Source: Aurantiochytrium sp. KH105 (lineage: Eukaryota; Sar; Bigyra; Thraustochytrida; Thraustochytriidae). Taken from it: a DNA stretch of 64,000 nt. Of the stretch, positions 45,837 to 56,266 are shown in pieces. The DNA lies in assembly GCA_003116975.1 (NCBI GenBank), contig BGKB01000107.1:124001-188000 (forward strand), given 5' to 3'. Position 1 is the stretch's first letter, and each line of letters begins with the position of its first letter. The translations under genes were made by a program, and so were the position numbers. The notes below the pieces were generated by a model. It searched no databases and had not been told where the DNA came from. It saw only the letters and a program-made list of their open reading frames with translations.

Positions 45837-46976
45837 ATGATGGGCGCAGGCACGGGCGCCAGCGAGCTGCAGCGCGGGAAGACGCACTCGCAAGGCCCGC
45901 AGAGCCCGCGACATGAACCGCGCGCGCACGAGCCGTCCTTGCGCGGGGGCGGCGGCGGCCAGAAGGTGACGGCGCTGCCGCCTGCGGTGAGGATGGCGCA
46001 GCAGCGGCAGAGAGCGCAGTCGTTCTCGGCGGCCTCGACGCGGTCGGCGCTGCGGCCCTCGGTGTCGGAACCGTCGACGGCGCAGGACCCCGCGTACCGG
46101 GTCGGCGCGGGCGGACCCATGTCGCCCCGAAGCGCCGCGACGGACCCCGTGGAGAACGCCAATATCTCGGTGGCCCGCGCCAACCGCACGCGGGCACTCT
46201 CCGAGACGGGCCGCAAGCTTCTGGTCGGCGTGTACAATCGCTCGCTCTTTGACCAGCCGCTCGTCCCACTCTCGCCGCGACCTTCGGGCATGCCCATGTC
46301 CCCGCGCTCACCCCCCAGCGAGCCTGCGCATATGCCACAGGACCCAATCCAAATGCCAAGCATGAGTCTGGACGAAAATCATAGAGGCCAACAACAGGGC
46401 AACGGCGGGCAGCACATGTCCGCGGCGGCACGACAAGCGGCTGCCTCCAAGTCGCGCAAGGCGCGCGCCCGCCAAGAGGAAAAGGCCAAGAAGAAGAACG
46501 CAAACTACTTTGCAGCCATGATGTCCGAAGACGAAGAGGACGAGGACACGAGCGACTCTGGAGACGGCATCATTGATTTGCCGCACCGCATCAGCTCGAG
46601 CGGGTCCGGGGACGCCTTCTTTGGCAACCCGCGCGGATCGCACGCATCTGCCGTCGGCAAGATTGACGAGTCGGTCATTGGCGAAAGCGACGCCGAGGTT
46701 TCTGCCTGGGAGACGGTGTCCACGGCGCGAAAGAAGCCCTCGCAATCGCGAGGACCGCCGCAGCAGCCGCGGCGGCGCTCGCCCTCGCCTCAGCGCCGCG
46801 GACACCAAAGGTCAGACTCTTTTGACTCGTACGGTGACGACGATCTTTACGATCTTCAGATGCCCACCTTTGCGGCGCGTCAGGTCGGTGGCGCGAAAAA
46901 GGCCATGCAATTTAAAGCTGCAGAGAAGCGCGGTCGCGCCATGGACAAGCGCGATCGTCAGCGCTACGGCAATTAG
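45837..46976 (+). CDS. Hypothetical disordered protein (379 aa)
   Basis: Family not recognised. Low-complexity throughout, with many SP and RS sites (MSPRSA, PLSPRPSG, RRRSPSPQRRG), one ordered-looking stretch (NRTRALSETGRKLLVGVYNRSLFDQ, about 115-139), an acidic block (SEDEEDEDTSDSGDG, about 229-243) and a basic end (AAEKRGRAMDKRDRQRYGN). The SP/RS clusters suggest phospho-regulation and perhaps RNA-related work; this is inference. Two adjacent Mets (45837, 45840) are possible starts. Codon texture from 46100 onward is clearly better than on the antisense frames. Confidence 0.65.
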   Translation: MMGAGTGASELQRGKTHSQGPQSPRHEPRAHEPSLRGGGGGQKVTALPPAVRMAQQRQRAQSFSAASTRSALRPSVSEPSTAQDPAYRVGAGGPMSPRSAATDPVENANISVARANRTRALSETGRKLLVGVYNRSLFDQPLVPLSPRPSGMPMSPRSPPSEPAHMPQDPIQMPSMSLDENHRGQQQGNGGQHMSAAARQAAASKSRKARARQEEKAKKKNANYFAAMMSEDEEDEDTSDSGDGIIDLPHRISSSGSGDAFFGNPRGSHASAVGKIDESVIGESDAEVSAWETVSTARKKPSQSRGPPQQPRRRSPSPQRRGHQRSDSFDSYGDDDLYDLQMPTFAARQVGGAKKAMQFKAAEKRGRAMDKRDRQRYGN

Positions 46977-47170
46977 ATGCCAAGACTCTGGCTTCCACCC
47001 TTTCTGTCTCTCTCTACTTTTTGGACTTTTTTCCGTGTCATGTTCGAACCTGTAAGAAACTCATCCGCTCCGATCAAAAACCAATCCAAGAAAATTTACA
47101 TACATGGTATCTTATTCTTTCTGTATCGCGCCTCGCAATCCGTTGTCTTCCTTTTCCTTCCTATTTGTCG

Positions 47171-48352
47171 TTAGTCAGACTCGTTCTTGCGCTCGTTCTC
47201 GGAATCTGCAAAGGCAGCACGAACCTTATCAACAATCTCGAGCGTCGCCACCGAGGCTTCGGGCGGAACGAGTGAATCCACGCGACGCTCCCGAACAGCA
47301 CGGCAAAAGGCGTCGAGCTGATACTCAAAGGTCGTTTTACCAACTTCGCCATAGTGCGTCTCTACTCGTGCAGGGCCATTGGTGGGTTCGATGTACAGAC
47401 GATGGTACAGTGACGGAAAGTTGAAGTTTTGCAGCACGAGCTTTCCCTCTGCGCATTGCACGGTGGCGACCCATGCTGGAAGGATGCGCACAGTCTGTGC
47501 ATCCGCCTCCCAGGTCGCGCGAACCAAACCCTTACGCTCGTCGTCGCGATCGCACAGCTCGAGCTCGCCGCGAACGATAAAGCCAGCATCTTCAGCGCTA
47601 CAGACGGTCTTCACTTTACGACCAGGTGCCAAAAGCTGCACAAGGTCAATGCAGTAAATCCAGCGATCGAGCATTTTGGTGCGAAGCTTCTCCGGTGTAT
47701 ACTTGCCGCCAATGCCCCAGGCGCTCGCGTCGAATTTGGCAAAGCACACATCGATCTCTTGCACAGTGCCGACTGCCTCTGTCTCGACATGTTCGCGCAA
47801 TCGCTTGAGCGCCGGGTGATGCTTATAATGCATGGCTTCCATGAGCACCACATTGTGTTCCTTGGCAGCATCACGAAGTTCGCGGGCTTCATGCGCGTCT
47901 AGAGCAAGTGGTTTTTCCAAGAGAACATGCTTCCCGGCGCGTAGAGCTTGTAGGCCAAGATTCAAGTGCTCCTCGGTGACTACGCTAATGTAAACTGCGT
48001 CGATGGTCTCGTCGGCAAACAGACTTGCAAAGTCGTCATGCGCCACGGGAATACCATTTGTTGCTGCAAATTCGCGCGCCTTGCCCGGTGTCCTCGTCGC
48101 GACAGCCCGAACCACGACATCTTTCCGTCTGCTCGCAGCATTGATCATCGCAAACTTGCTAATGTTCGACGCGCCGACCAGGCCGACACGAATGGGCGCT
48201 CCCTCGTCATCCGCGTCGCTGTCTTCTGTGGCGCCGCCTTGCGTCAAGAGTCGTCGAACCCTGCCGACGAGCTCCATGCTGCTCTTCTTCTCCTCGAGGC
48301 TGCCTGCCCTGACGGCCGTAGTGTGTGTGCGCACGGCGTCGAGGTCGGCCAC
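47171..48352 (-). CDS. Gfo/Idh/MocA-family NAD(P)-dependent oxidoreductase
   Basis: 393 residues. A Rossmann fold starts at about 54 (IRVGLVGASNISKFA; the glycine-rich loop is GLVGAS), followed by DAVYISVVTEEHLNLGLQALRAGKHVLLEKPLA, where EKPLA (146-150) carries the family Lys. The C-terminal half is the beta-sheet substrate domain (MEAMHYKHHPALKRLRE, DRWIYCIDLVQLL, FEYQLDAFCRAV). Members oxidise or reduce sugars, inositols or dihydrodiols; the closest texture is to dihydrodiol-dehydrogenase-like members, but the substrate is unknown. The Met at residue 26 is an alternative start. Converges on 46976 and is divergent from PP1. Confidence 0.88.
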   Translation of the reverse strand: MADLDAVRTHTTAVRAGSLEEKKSSMELVGRVRRLLTQGGATEDSDADDEGAPIRVGLVGASNISKFAMINAASRRKDVVVRAVATRTPGKAREFAATNGIPVAHDDFASLFADETIDAVYISVVTEEHLNLGLQALRAGKHVLLEKPLALDAHEARELRDAAKEHNVVLMEAMHYKHHPALKRLREHVETEAVGTVQEIDVCFAKFDASAWGIGGKYTPEKLRTKMLDRWIYCIDLVQLLAPGRKVKTVCSAEDAGFIVRGELELCDRDDERKGLVRATWEADAQTVRILPAWVATVQCAEGKLVLQNFNFPSLYHRLYIEPTNGPARVETHYGEVGKTTFEYQLDAFCRAVRERRVDSLVPPEASVATLEIVDKVRAAFADSENERKNESD

Positions 48353-49063
48353 GGCTCCGCGACGGCTCCACGCGACGGCGGACCGCGATGTGATAAGACG
48401 ATGGAAACAAGACGATAATGCGTGTGCTCTGGTTCTGGATCAGCGAGAAGCTATGCCGTCTCTGCATGTTAGTTATTAGGTGGTCATCGTTTGCCATAAT
48501 ACCATCCTGTTGGTTGCAGTATGGTATACGTGGACCATCGTGATGGCGATGTTGACGCTCGCAGCAGAAGTAAAAAAAGGTAGGCTCAGGTATGGTCGGC
48601 CATGAGCAACTTCGTCCTACAAGACCCCTCCTTTCTCGAAAGGGTGTGCCTCGAGGGTTCGTTTTCAGACCTCACGTTCGATGAGGGCAAGACGCTCGCA
48701 TGTAATGTCCATTCCGCACACGTGGCTGGCTGCAGCCGCAGCTGGCATCAGCATGTGTCCGCTTGCTTCTATACGATCGTCCAGCCACCCTTTTTTCTGC
48801 ACGTCGTCAGTCTCCACCAACCAGCCAATACCCGCCTGGCCGCTGCAGCTGCAGATCAAATCGATGGCACACGCGCCTCCTTTCTGGTGTTTCCTCCCCG
48901 TCGGAGCAGGCCAAGAGAGGAGAGGGAGCCAAGCATGCGCCATGCCGTCGTGGTGCGAGGCGAACTGGTGGTTTGCGAGGGTGTGCGCCCGTTATTCGCT
49001 GCCTCTCCTTTTTCCTTTTTCCTGAAAAAGCGACAGGGAAAAAATGAATAAATGAAAAGAAAG

Positions 49064-49192
<129 letters not shown>

Positions 49193-49237
49193 NNNNNNNN
49201 NNNNNNNNNNNNNNNNNNNNNNNNNNNNNNNNNNNNN
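49193..49237. other. Assembly gap, 45 N
   Basis: Run of N directly between the GAAA array and the PP1 start codon (ATG at 49241). Gap size may be arbitrary; it hides part of the PP1 5' region. Confidence 0.99.
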
Positions 49238-49240
49238 AGG

Positions 49241-50239
49241 ATGGCCAGCAACGCCTTCAACGTGAACGAGATCATCGACAAGCTGCTCGAGGTGCGCGGC
49301 GCGCGGCCCGGCAAGCATGTCGCTCTGACGGAGATGGAAATCAGAAACCTCTGCGTGCACGCACGGGAAATCTTCATGAGCCAGCCCATCCTGCTGGAGC
49401 TCGAAGCGCCCATCAAAATTTGCGGCGACATCCACGGGCAGTACTATGACCTGCTCAGGCTCTTCGAGTACGGCGGCTTCCCCCCGGAGGCCAACTACCT
49501 CTTCCTCGGAGACTACGTCGACCGCGGCAAGCAGAGCCTCGAGACCATCTGTCTCCTGCTCGCGTACAAGATCAAGTTCCCGGAAAACTTTTTCATTCTG
49601 CGAGGAAACCACGAGAGCGCGTCCATCAACCGCATCTACGGATTCTACGACGAGTGTAAGCGCAGATACAACATCAAGCTATGGAAGACCTTCACAGACG
49701 CCTTCAACTGTCTTCCCATCGCAGCCATCATCGACGAAAAGATCTTTTGCATGCATGGCGGCCTCTCCCCGGACCTTCACACCATGGACCAGATTAAGCG
49801 CGTCATGCGCCCGACGGACGTCCCAGACACCGGTCTCGTCTGCGACCTTTTGTGGGCAGACCCGGACAAGGATCTCCTCGGCTGGGGCGAGAACGACCGA
49901 GGCGTATCCTTCACGTTCGGACCCGACGTGGTGCAGATCTTCCTCAAGAAACACGACCTCGACCTCGTCTGCCGCGCGCACCAGGTCGTCGAGGACGGCT
50001 ACGAGTTTTTTGCCAAGCGCTCGCTCGTCACGCTCTTTAGCGCGCCCAATTATTGCGGCGAGTTTGACAATGCGGGAGCCATGATGAGCGTTGACGACAC
50101 CCTCATGTGCTCCTTCCAGATCCTCAAGCCGGCAGAGAAACGCACGCGCTACACATACGGCGGCAACGCCGGCGCTTCTGGCGGCGCCGGCGGCGCACGG
50201 CCCGCCACGCCACCGCGCAACCCCAAGAGCAAAAAGTGA
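49241..50239 (+). CDS. PPP1C: Protein phosphatase 1 catalytic subunit
   Basis: 332 residues, normal PP1 length. Metal-site motifs are GDIHGQ (62-67), GDYVDRG (90-96) and RGNHE (121-125); [11 protein letters not shown] and the [18 protein letters not shown] region are PP1-typical. The tail ends [13 protein letters not shown], keeping the Thr-Pro-Pro-Arg site (Thr323) that CDKs phosphorylate to inhibit PP1 in animals, after a Gly/Ala-rich stretch. It is a Ser/Thr phosphatase steered by RVxF-type regulators. The frame opens through the N gap, but the Met at 49241 ([12 protein letters not shown]) is the natural start. The gene is complete. Confidence 0.97.
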   Translation: MASNAFNVNEIIDKLLEVRGARPGKHVALTEMEIRNLCVHAREIFMSQPILLELEAPIKICGDIHGQYYDLLRLFEYGGFPPEANYLFLGDYVDRGKQSLETICLLLAYKIKFPENFFILRGNHESASINRIYGFYDECKRRYNIKLWKTFTDAFNCLPIAAIIDEKIFCMHGGLSPDLHTMDQIKRVMRPTDVPDTGLVCDLLWADPDKDLLGWGENDRGVSFTFGPDVVQIFLKKHDLDLVCRAHQVVEDGYEFFAKRSLVTLFSAPNYCGEFDNAGAMMSVDDTLMCSFQILKPAEKRTRYTYGGNAGASGGAGGARPATPPRNPKSKK

Positions 50240-50897
50240 GTCGACGACGCGCGCGACCTTTCAAGAGTCAGTCTCTCGCTCGTTTCGCTGCTGCTGCTTT
50301 GACCAAAAATTCTCTCAAAGCAACGCTTTGCTTCGTCCCATGTTCTGTACCGCTCGACCCACCTTTTTTGGGCCTTGCTCGCCCCTTTACAGCTAACTTT
50401 TCATCGATATCGTTGCCCTTCGCGTTTATTATTCTCGATTTGCATTATTGCTCTAAGCTTTCCTGACCTCGTCGAGCATCGCTCTACATTTTCTACATCG
50501 CTCCGCCTCCATGAATGAGCGCGCATTCAACGTGTCCTCCGACCCGGCCCATCCACTGGCATGGACGGATGCGCTCTTTCTCCCCCTTTTGGGCCTATGT
50601 ACTGGAGACTCGGAATAACCGTTTCACATCATGATGGCCCAGCCTCATCAGAGACGGAGACTGATGAGAGACTGTCTCAGATGAGAAGCAAGCAATACAA
50701 GGCCAGACCAGTAGCAGCTCGCGCACGAGCGAACAACACAAGCTCAGCTTGCGCGCGCAACCTCGCCTTGTCTCGCCTCGCCTCGTGATATCTCGTCTTG
50801 CCAAGCTTGTCTCGTCAGGTCAAGTGCGGCCCGGCGTCGCGTCAGCGATACTGATCGGCAAGCCAGCCAGCAAGCAAGCCAGCAAGCGAGCAAGACA
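50240..50897. other. Intergenic region with CTCGC and CAGC/AAGC repeats
   Basis: Between PP1 and the repeat-protein gene, both plus strand. It holds repeated CTCGCCT/CTCGTC units at 50757-50820 and GCAAGCCAGCCAGCAAGCAAGCC-type repeats at 50857-50896, ending just before the next start. No gene supported. Confidence 0.6.
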
Positions 50898-52439
50898 ATG
50901 GGACGAACTCGTGCGCGAAGGGCCTCCACCGGCACCGCTCTCTTGCTGCAAAGCCGCCAAAGGGAAAGGATGGCGTTGCAAAACCATAACCCGTTCAGAG
51001 TTCTTCAATCGCCGGACAAGGCCAGATGCTCAAAAACTCGAGTCGCGAAAACCCGTAAAGCTAAAGCGAGAAAGACGCTGGCTGCCGCCGCGCGCCACGC
51101 CGAGGCGATGGCTCAAGAAACAAGCGACATTGACGCTGGCGAAGACGACTATGACTCGGTGCAAGTCAAGTTTGCGGCTCTCAAGCGAGCCGTCCAAGCT
51201 CAAGTCTCTGCATGGCGCGAGCAAAGTGCTCTTGCGCGACTCGCAGCACTAAAGTCTCTCTCTGAATTCTCGCGCAGTCTCGTAAAGCGCGTGCGTGCTC
51301 GTGCCGACAAACTTGCGGAGCCCCTTCGCCGCCCTAGTGCCGTCTCATTGCTCAGAACGCAGGTCACTGACCTTCAGACTCGACTTGAAAAGCTCGAGGA
51401 CCTCGTCCGAGCCAATTCCGCGGCGACAAACTCCGCAGTAGCAAACCAAGCAGCCTCGCGCTTTCCGTCGGCCCTGCCAAATCAGCCCCCTGCTCGCGCG
51501 TCTTTAGCCTCCAACGCTTCGTCCACCTCTGCCTCTGCCTCTGCCACCTCATCATCGCATTCTCTCAACCAGGACCCGGCTTATGCCAAGTATCGTCGCA
51601 TGCTCAGCTTCGGTGTACCCAGATCCGCTGTTGACCAAGCAATGACCAAGGATGGAGTTGACCCGAAGGGTCTTGATGGAGCGGCAGCAGCACCAGCGGC
51701 AGGACCAGGAGGAGATGCTGCTACTAAGTCTGGCATGTCTACGGCAGGCCTACCAAAAAGAGCTCCTGCATTCTCCGCAAGCGCACTCCAACAAGTGCGC
51801 CTGCGGACTGCCAAAGCCTCCGCCAGCGACAAAAGCAGCGCCAAGACGCCTCAGCGCGCGAGTCGAGGCGTTATCACGCTCCAGGATCTTCAGGGCGTCA
51901 AGCTCAAGTCCACGCCGCTAAAGAAAGCTTCGTCTTCGTCTTCGTCTTCGTCTTCCCTCGCTGCCAAAACGCCACAACGCGCGGCCCGTGGCGTCGTTAC
52001 GCTTGCAGATTTGCAGGGTGTCAAGCTGCGCGCCACGCCGCAACGGTCCAAAGCCCCGCCCCGAGCACGCGGCAACACACCCGGTGCGATTCTCTCCCTC
52101 GAGCAATTGCAGCAGGTCAAGCTCAGACCTAGCACGCCCTCTGTTGTTGACAAGGAAAACTGCAAGAACTCGAGCAACAAGAAAGTCAGCTTTCGCCTTC
52201 GTAAGACCACAATTGATCGTTCTCCGGGAGGCACGCCTTCGAAAGCCATGCAATCTCGTCCTGGTGGATCTCGTCATGTCTTGCGGACACCACTTCAGGA
52301 GCGTAGTCCCTCCCGTGCCAGATCGGATGGCGAGTTTCTCGAGCTCGCCTTGCGTCGCAAGTTTGCAAGCCTTCATGCTATGCGTCAAAGCAGCCCGCAG
52401 CAGTGGTCGCCGGGAACAAACTCTAGCTTTCTCGTCTAA
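50898..52439 (+). CDS. Hypothetical protein with four LQxVKLR-type repeats
   Basis: 513 residues. The first ~90 are basic (KTRVAKTRKAKARKTL), about 95-180 is helical/coiled coil (SVQVKFAALKRAVQAQVSAWRE), then Ser/Ala-rich linkers. From about 290 four related units occur: SASALQQVRLRTA, VITLQDLQGVKLKST, VVTLADLQGVKLRAT and ILSLEQLQQVKLRPST. The two central ones are preceded by TPQRA(S/A)RG. The pattern (short amphipathic helix, then basic Lys/Arg-Leu-Lys/Arg) is reminiscent of WH2 actin-binding motifs, but spacing is not exact. The C-terminus is Arg/Ser/Pro-rich. Function unknown. The first Met lies right after a CAGC/AAGC repeat, so a later start is possible. Confidence 0.7.
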   Translation: MGRTRARRASTGTALLLQSRQRERMALQNHNPFRVLQSPDKARCSKTRVAKTRKAKARKTLAAAARHAEAMAQETSDIDAGEDDYDSVQVKFAALKRAVQAQVSAWREQSALARLAALKSLSEFSRSLVKRVRARADKLAEPLRRPSAVSLLRTQVTDLQTRLEKLEDLVRANSAATNSAVANQAASRFPSALPNQPPARASLASNASSTSASASATSSSHSLNQDPAYAKYRRMLSFGVPRSAVDQAMTKDGVDPKGLDGAAAAPAAGPGGDAATKSGMSTAGLPKRAPAFSASALQQVRLRTAKASASDKSSAKTPQRASRGVITLQDLQGVKLKSTPLKKASSSSSSSSSLAAKTPQRAARGVVTLADLQGVKLRATPQRSKAPPRARGNTPGAILSLEQLQQVKLRPSTPSVVDKENCKNSSNKKVSFRLRKTTIDRSPGGTPSKAMQSRPGGSRHVLRTPLQERSPSRARSDGEFLELALRRKFASLHAMRQSSPQQWSPGTNSSFLV

Positions 52440-52912
52440 AAGAAACGGGCCATGTTTTATGTCTGATCATCATCTTCGTGACACCAGACTCTTCTTGTTC
52501 TATGTACCAGCTCTTCGTTGTCAACATTGAGCCCGATACCTTGCTGCGGTCTCGAAAAATCTTTGTTTGCTACGTATACTAGGCCTAGGCCAACTTGGTA
52601 GTACAGGTAGAGTCGACGTAAGATGACGAGACGTAGTAGTGAGACAACTCGGCCAACAGATCTAGCCGCAGACGGCCAAGGAGCGTGCACGTGCGCGCGA
52701 GAGCTTTTCAGTCGCAGGCTGACACGACGCGCAGAGCGAAGCGCGCCCTTTATTTTCCCTCTTCTTTCGCCCTTAGCCCTTTGCCAGCCAGACCGAACGA
52801 ACTCTCTACCTGCACCTGCTTGCGGCCGCCCGTGATCAAGACGTTAGTCTGCTCCAAAATAGCATCAGCAACAAAAGCAGAAGCAGAAGCAAGCAGCCGA
52901 AGCAGCAGCGCT
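52440..52912. promoter_or_regulatory. Upstream region of UXS1 with TAGGCCTA palindrome
   Basis: Between the repeat-protein stop and the UXS1 start. Contains GTATACTAGGCCTA at 52574-52587, the reverse complement of 17013-17026, within the palindrome CTAGGCCTAG. An AGCAGAAGC run (52863-52910) precedes the start codon. Confidence 0.45.
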
Positions 52913-53953
52913 ATGGCCACGGGTACGGTCGGCGCGCCGGCAGAGTTCCAGCGCGTGCTCGTCACGGGCGGGGCCGGTTTTCTTGGCTCGCATCTGTGCA
53001 GACGACTTGTAGCGGAGGGCCACGAAGTCATCTGTCTCGACAACTTCTTTACGAGCCAACGCATCAACATTGCAGATCTTCTCGACAAACCCAATTTTGA
53101 GCTCGTTCGGCATGATGTGACGGAGCCATTTCATGCAGAAGTGGATCAAATTTACAACCTAGCGTGCCCAGCGTCACCCGTTCACTATCAGTACAACCCA
53201 ATCAAGACCATGAAGACGAGCTTTATGGGCAGCATGAACCTGCTAGGCCTCGCAAAACGCACAAAGTCCCGCATTCTTCAAGCGTCGACCAGCGAAGTGT
53301 ACGGCGACCCCAACGTGAGTCCGCAACCTGAAGAGTACTGGGGCCACGTCAATCCAAATGGAGTACGCTCCTGCTACGACGAGGGCAAGCGCGCGGCTGA
53401 AACGCTCTTTTTCGATTACTACCGCCAGAACAATGTTGACATCCGGGTCCTCCGTATCTTCAATACCTTTGGCCCTGGCATGCACCCGTACGATGGCCGC
53501 GTCGTGTCGAACTTCATCATGCAAGCCTTGCAAGGCCGTGATATCACCATTTACGGCGACGGCAGTCAGACGCGCTCCTTTTGCTTTGTCGATGACCTCA
53601 TCGAGGGCATGGTGCGCTTCATGAACCAGGAGGAAACGGTTGGCCCAGTAAATCTGGGTAACCCTTGCGAGTTCACCATCAAAGAGCTTGCCGAGCTCGT
53701 CGTGGAGCTCACTGGATCAACGAGCAAGATCATCTACATGCCACTTCCTAACGATGACCCCAAGCAGCGTCGTCCGGACATTACAAAGGCAAAGAAGTAT
53801 CTTCAAAATTGGGAGCCTCAGGTGCAACTTCGTGACGGTTTGCAAAAGACCATTGAGTACTTTAAGAATCTCGACATGCGCCGCTACAAGGACCCAACAA
53901 AGCACACGGCTCACGCGAACTCGGAGAAGCTGCTTTCCACCGACGCAAACTAG
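52913..53953 (+). CDS. UXS1: UDP-glucuronate decarboxylase (UDP-xylose synthase)
   Basis: 346 residues from the Met at 52913 ([12 protein letters not shown]). Short-chain dehydrogenase (extended) fold with the NAD motif [10 protein letters not shown] (18-27), DNFFTSQR, and the catalytic STSEVYGDP (125-133) plus Tyr155-x3-Lys159 (YDEGK). UXS-specific elements are [35 protein letters not shown] and the late [10 protein letters not shown]. Converts UDP-glucuronate to UDP-xylose and CO2, a donor for wall or extracellular polysaccharides. No N-terminal membrane anchor from this start, so a cytosolic form; the frame opens to 52685 without a clear anchor. Confidence 0.96.
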   Translation: MATGTVGAPAEFQRVLVTGGAGFLGSHLCRRLVAEGHEVICLDNFFTSQRINIADLLDKPNFELVRHDVTEPFHAEVDQIYNLACPASPVHYQYNPIKTMKTSFMGSMNLLGLAKRTKSRILQASTSEVYGDPNVSPQPEEYWGHVNPNGVRSCYDEGKRAAETLFFDYYRQNNVDIRVLRIFNTFGPGMHPYDGRVVSNFIMQALQGRDITIYGDGSQTRSFCFVDDLIEGMVRFMNQEETVGPVNLGNPCEFTIKELAELVVELTGSTSKIIYMPLPNDDPKQRRPDITKAKKYLQNWEPQVQLRDGLQKTIEYFKNLDMRRYKDPTKHTAHANSEKLLSTDAN

Positions 53954-54106
53954 CAGTTAGAAAAGAGAAAAAAGAAAGATAAAATTAGCAGCTGACAACG
54001 CGCTCCTATTTAGGCTACAGCTCAGTGCAATGCAATGAAATGCATTGTGAGGCAAGGCAAGGCAGTAACTATGCCAGTGGCAACCGAAGTGGGATGGAAC
54101 GTTCTC

Positions 54107-56266
54107 TCATCGATGGCTGTCGTCATCGGACTCTTCTTCGGCATCCGAAGCATTGGCGTTCAACTGCCGAAGACTTGCAGAAGAGGCCGAACGCGTCTTA
54201 CCAATTTGCTGCTGAAGAAAAACGAGGGTAGTGAGCGTCGCAAAGTCTTGAACAGCACTAATGTCCTGCGTCGTGAACGTATCACCAGCGACGCGTCCAT
54301 TGGGCGAAAGCTTATTCACAACTACTACGGTGGCCACAACTTCTTGCCGCATGAGAATCGGGTACACAACGAGAGAGCGCACACCGTTTGACCCAATGCC
54401 GTCGACGAGCGCGTCAAAGCGCACGTCCTTTTCCACTTCTTGCACTACCTGCATCGTTTTGTCCAGTATCACGCTGCCCACGATTCCCGTATCCATGGGA
54501 AACCTTCCCATCCACAGATTCGAACCGTTTGGCTGAGGCCTTCGCGCTCCCGTGCGTTCGCGATAAGCGATCAACTCTTCACGCTGACGATCTACGACAT
54601 AGATTTCCGCGCGTTCGGCGCCTACAATCATGCGCAATCGTGATTTGAGGGTTTGCACGAGCGTTTCAAACTTGGTCTCTACAAGCAATCCCTTCATAAA
54701 GTCAATGGCTGCGTCGAATCGCTGCCTTGATTTTCGCGCACCCACCTTTTGATCGAGATGTGCAGCCTTGAGTTTCTCCTTTTGGTCTGCAAGGGCCTTC
54801 TCGTTGGACGCCACTCGCTCGCGAATCGCGCCCAAACTATCCTCTGCTTCCTTGAGATTGGTTTGCGAAATGTGCAGCTCTCGCTGAGCCTGCAGCAAGT
54901 GTTCTCGAAGACGGTCCTTCTCGTTTTGTTCACGCACGACTTGATTTTCTAATGCAGTCAGCTTCTCTCGCAGCTTAAAGGCTTCTCGCTCGGCGGGGCC
55001 AATTGATGCATTGCCCTGACGCTGTGAGTGAATTGGGGAACTTGCTTGCTTTGTATGCTCAGCTTCTTGCGAATGACGAAAGTCGAGCAGGCCCTCCTGG
55101 TCCTCGTCCTCTTCCTCCTCGCCCTCATTATTATCCTGTCGTTTTCGCTCGTCCTTACGCCTCCGAGATGCGGCCGACGTCGGGTTAGTGCCCACAAATC
55201 CATTTACAGTCGGAGGCGGGGGCTTGGAAAACGTGTTTTGCTTGGTAAGGGGCGCGAGCGCGCTGGAAGACTGCTGCCTTTGTCCGCTGGCATCTGCGAG
55301 GGCTCGAGAATTCCGCAGCGCGGGTGGCGGAACTCGAGGGGGAGGAGGCTTCTTCTTAATAGGCGAATGGCTCAAAGAGTGCCGCTCGTTATAGAATCCT
55401 GGGGCTTTGATCTGATTTGCGCCGAGTTGAGACTCGGAGTTCCGCCGCGGGAGATTTCGAGATCGGGCGGCATCCCGCGATTCTGCGGGCGGATCTTGAG
55501 ACGGCGGAAGCTGAGGCGGCGGCGGAAGCTGCTTACGGCCACGGTTGCGACCATCTGGCGAGGAAGACGCGTCTTGAAGCCCACGCATTAATTGTCTGGC
55601 CTGATCGAGTCCAGCGCGTGCCTCCTCGACAATCATGCTCGAGTCCGAGTCTTGCCGATTCGGACGCCGTGAGGCGGGTGGGCGATCTTGCGACAGCCGT
55701 ATCGTCCCTGGACCTACCGATGGTGTTCGCTGCAACATCGAGGTCTGGGAGTCGGATCGGTCGCGTAGTGCAGGGGCCAAAGATGAGGCCGAAGATGTTC
55801 GCGAAGGTGGTGGTGGAATGATGGAGCGCGTCGATGACGACGCCAAGGAACGAAACGATTCGCCGCGCCGATGATGCAGGAGTTTGAGTTGATCTTGCAT
55901 CAGCGAAAGCACGACCGCGGGATTTGCGTCAAGACTCTTACGTTGTCTCTGACTTTCAATTCGCTTGAAGAATTGGTATGCTTCCTTAACGGAGACCTCA
56001 CCCATGGCAATCTTGTGCTCGTCGAGAAGCGACTGAAAGCCTGTCATGTTTATACTTCCTGCACGTCGCAAATGTCCTGGCGCTGGTCCGGGAGGGGCTG
56101 GTAAGACACCTTTTCCAGCCTTGGTTCCTGGCAATGCCGGGCGCGCCGCGGGTGGCGCTTGTTGCGGCGGTCGAAGCATCTCGCTCGCTGGGTGGACTTT
56201 TTGGCGCAAAATGTGTCGAGCCAGAGGTTTGTTCCCGGACGTACCTCTTGACGCAGAGCTCTGCAA
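54107..56266 (-). CDS. GAF-domain protein with Pro-rich N-terminus and coiled coil
   Basis: 719 residues. About 1-75 is Pro/Ala/Arg-rich; 75-140 is helical with VKEAYQFFKRIESQRQRK; 140-430 is disordered with polyproline runs (PPPPRVPPP, KPPPPTVNGF). About 430-510 is a coiled coil (EREAFKLREKLTALENQ, LREHLLQAQRELHISQ). About 518-690 is a GAF domain (FETLVQTLKSRLRMIVGAERAEIYVVD, DTGIVGSVILDKTMQVVQEV, RSLVVYPILMRQEVVATVVVVNK). GAF domains sense cyclic nucleotides or other small ligands; the ligand is unknown and no enzymatic output domain is attached, so it may be an adaptor. Converges on UXS1. Start at 56266 is the first Met. Confidence 0.82.
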   Translation of the reverse strand: MQSSASRGTSGNKPLARHILRQKVHPASEMLRPPQQAPPAARPALPGTKAGKGVLPAPPGPAPGHLRRAGSINMTGFQSLLDEHKIAMGEVSVKEAYQFFKRIESQRQRKSLDANPAVVLSLMQDQLKLLHHRRGESFRSLASSSTRSIIPPPPSRTSSASSLAPALRDRSDSQTSMLQRTPSVGPGTIRLSQDRPPASRRPNRQDSDSSMIVEEARAGLDQARQLMRGLQDASSSPDGRNRGRKQLPPPPQLPPSQDPPAESRDAARSRNLPRRNSESQLGANQIKAPGFYNERHSLSHSPIKKKPPPPRVPPPALRNSRALADASGQRQQSSSALAPLTKQNTFSKPPPPTVNGFVGTNPTSAASRRRKDERKRQDNNEGEEEEDEDQEGLLDFRHSQEAEHTKQASSPIHSQRQGNASIGPAEREAFKLREKLTALENQVVREQNEKDRLREHLLQAQRELHISQTNLKEAEDSLGAIRERVASNEKALADQKEKLKAAHLDQKVGARKSRQRFDAAIDFMKGLLVETKFETLVQTLKSRLRMIVGAERAEIYVVDRQREELIAYRERTGARRPQPNGSNLWMGRFPMDTGIVGSVILDKTMQVVQEVEKDVRFDALVDGIGSNGVRSLVVYPILMRQEVVATVVVVNKLSPNGRVAGDTFTTQDISAVQDFATLTTLVFLQQQIGKTRSASSASLRQLNANASDAEEESDDDSHR

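Noticed and set aside
45422-46363. 313-codon minus-strand frame opposite the disordered protein
   Set aside because: The plus-strand frame continues with consistent charge blocks to a natural stop; this one does not.
48602-49051. 149-codon frame upstream of PP1
   Set aside because: No domain; crosses TGGCTGGC repeat-like DNA and ends in the microsatellite.
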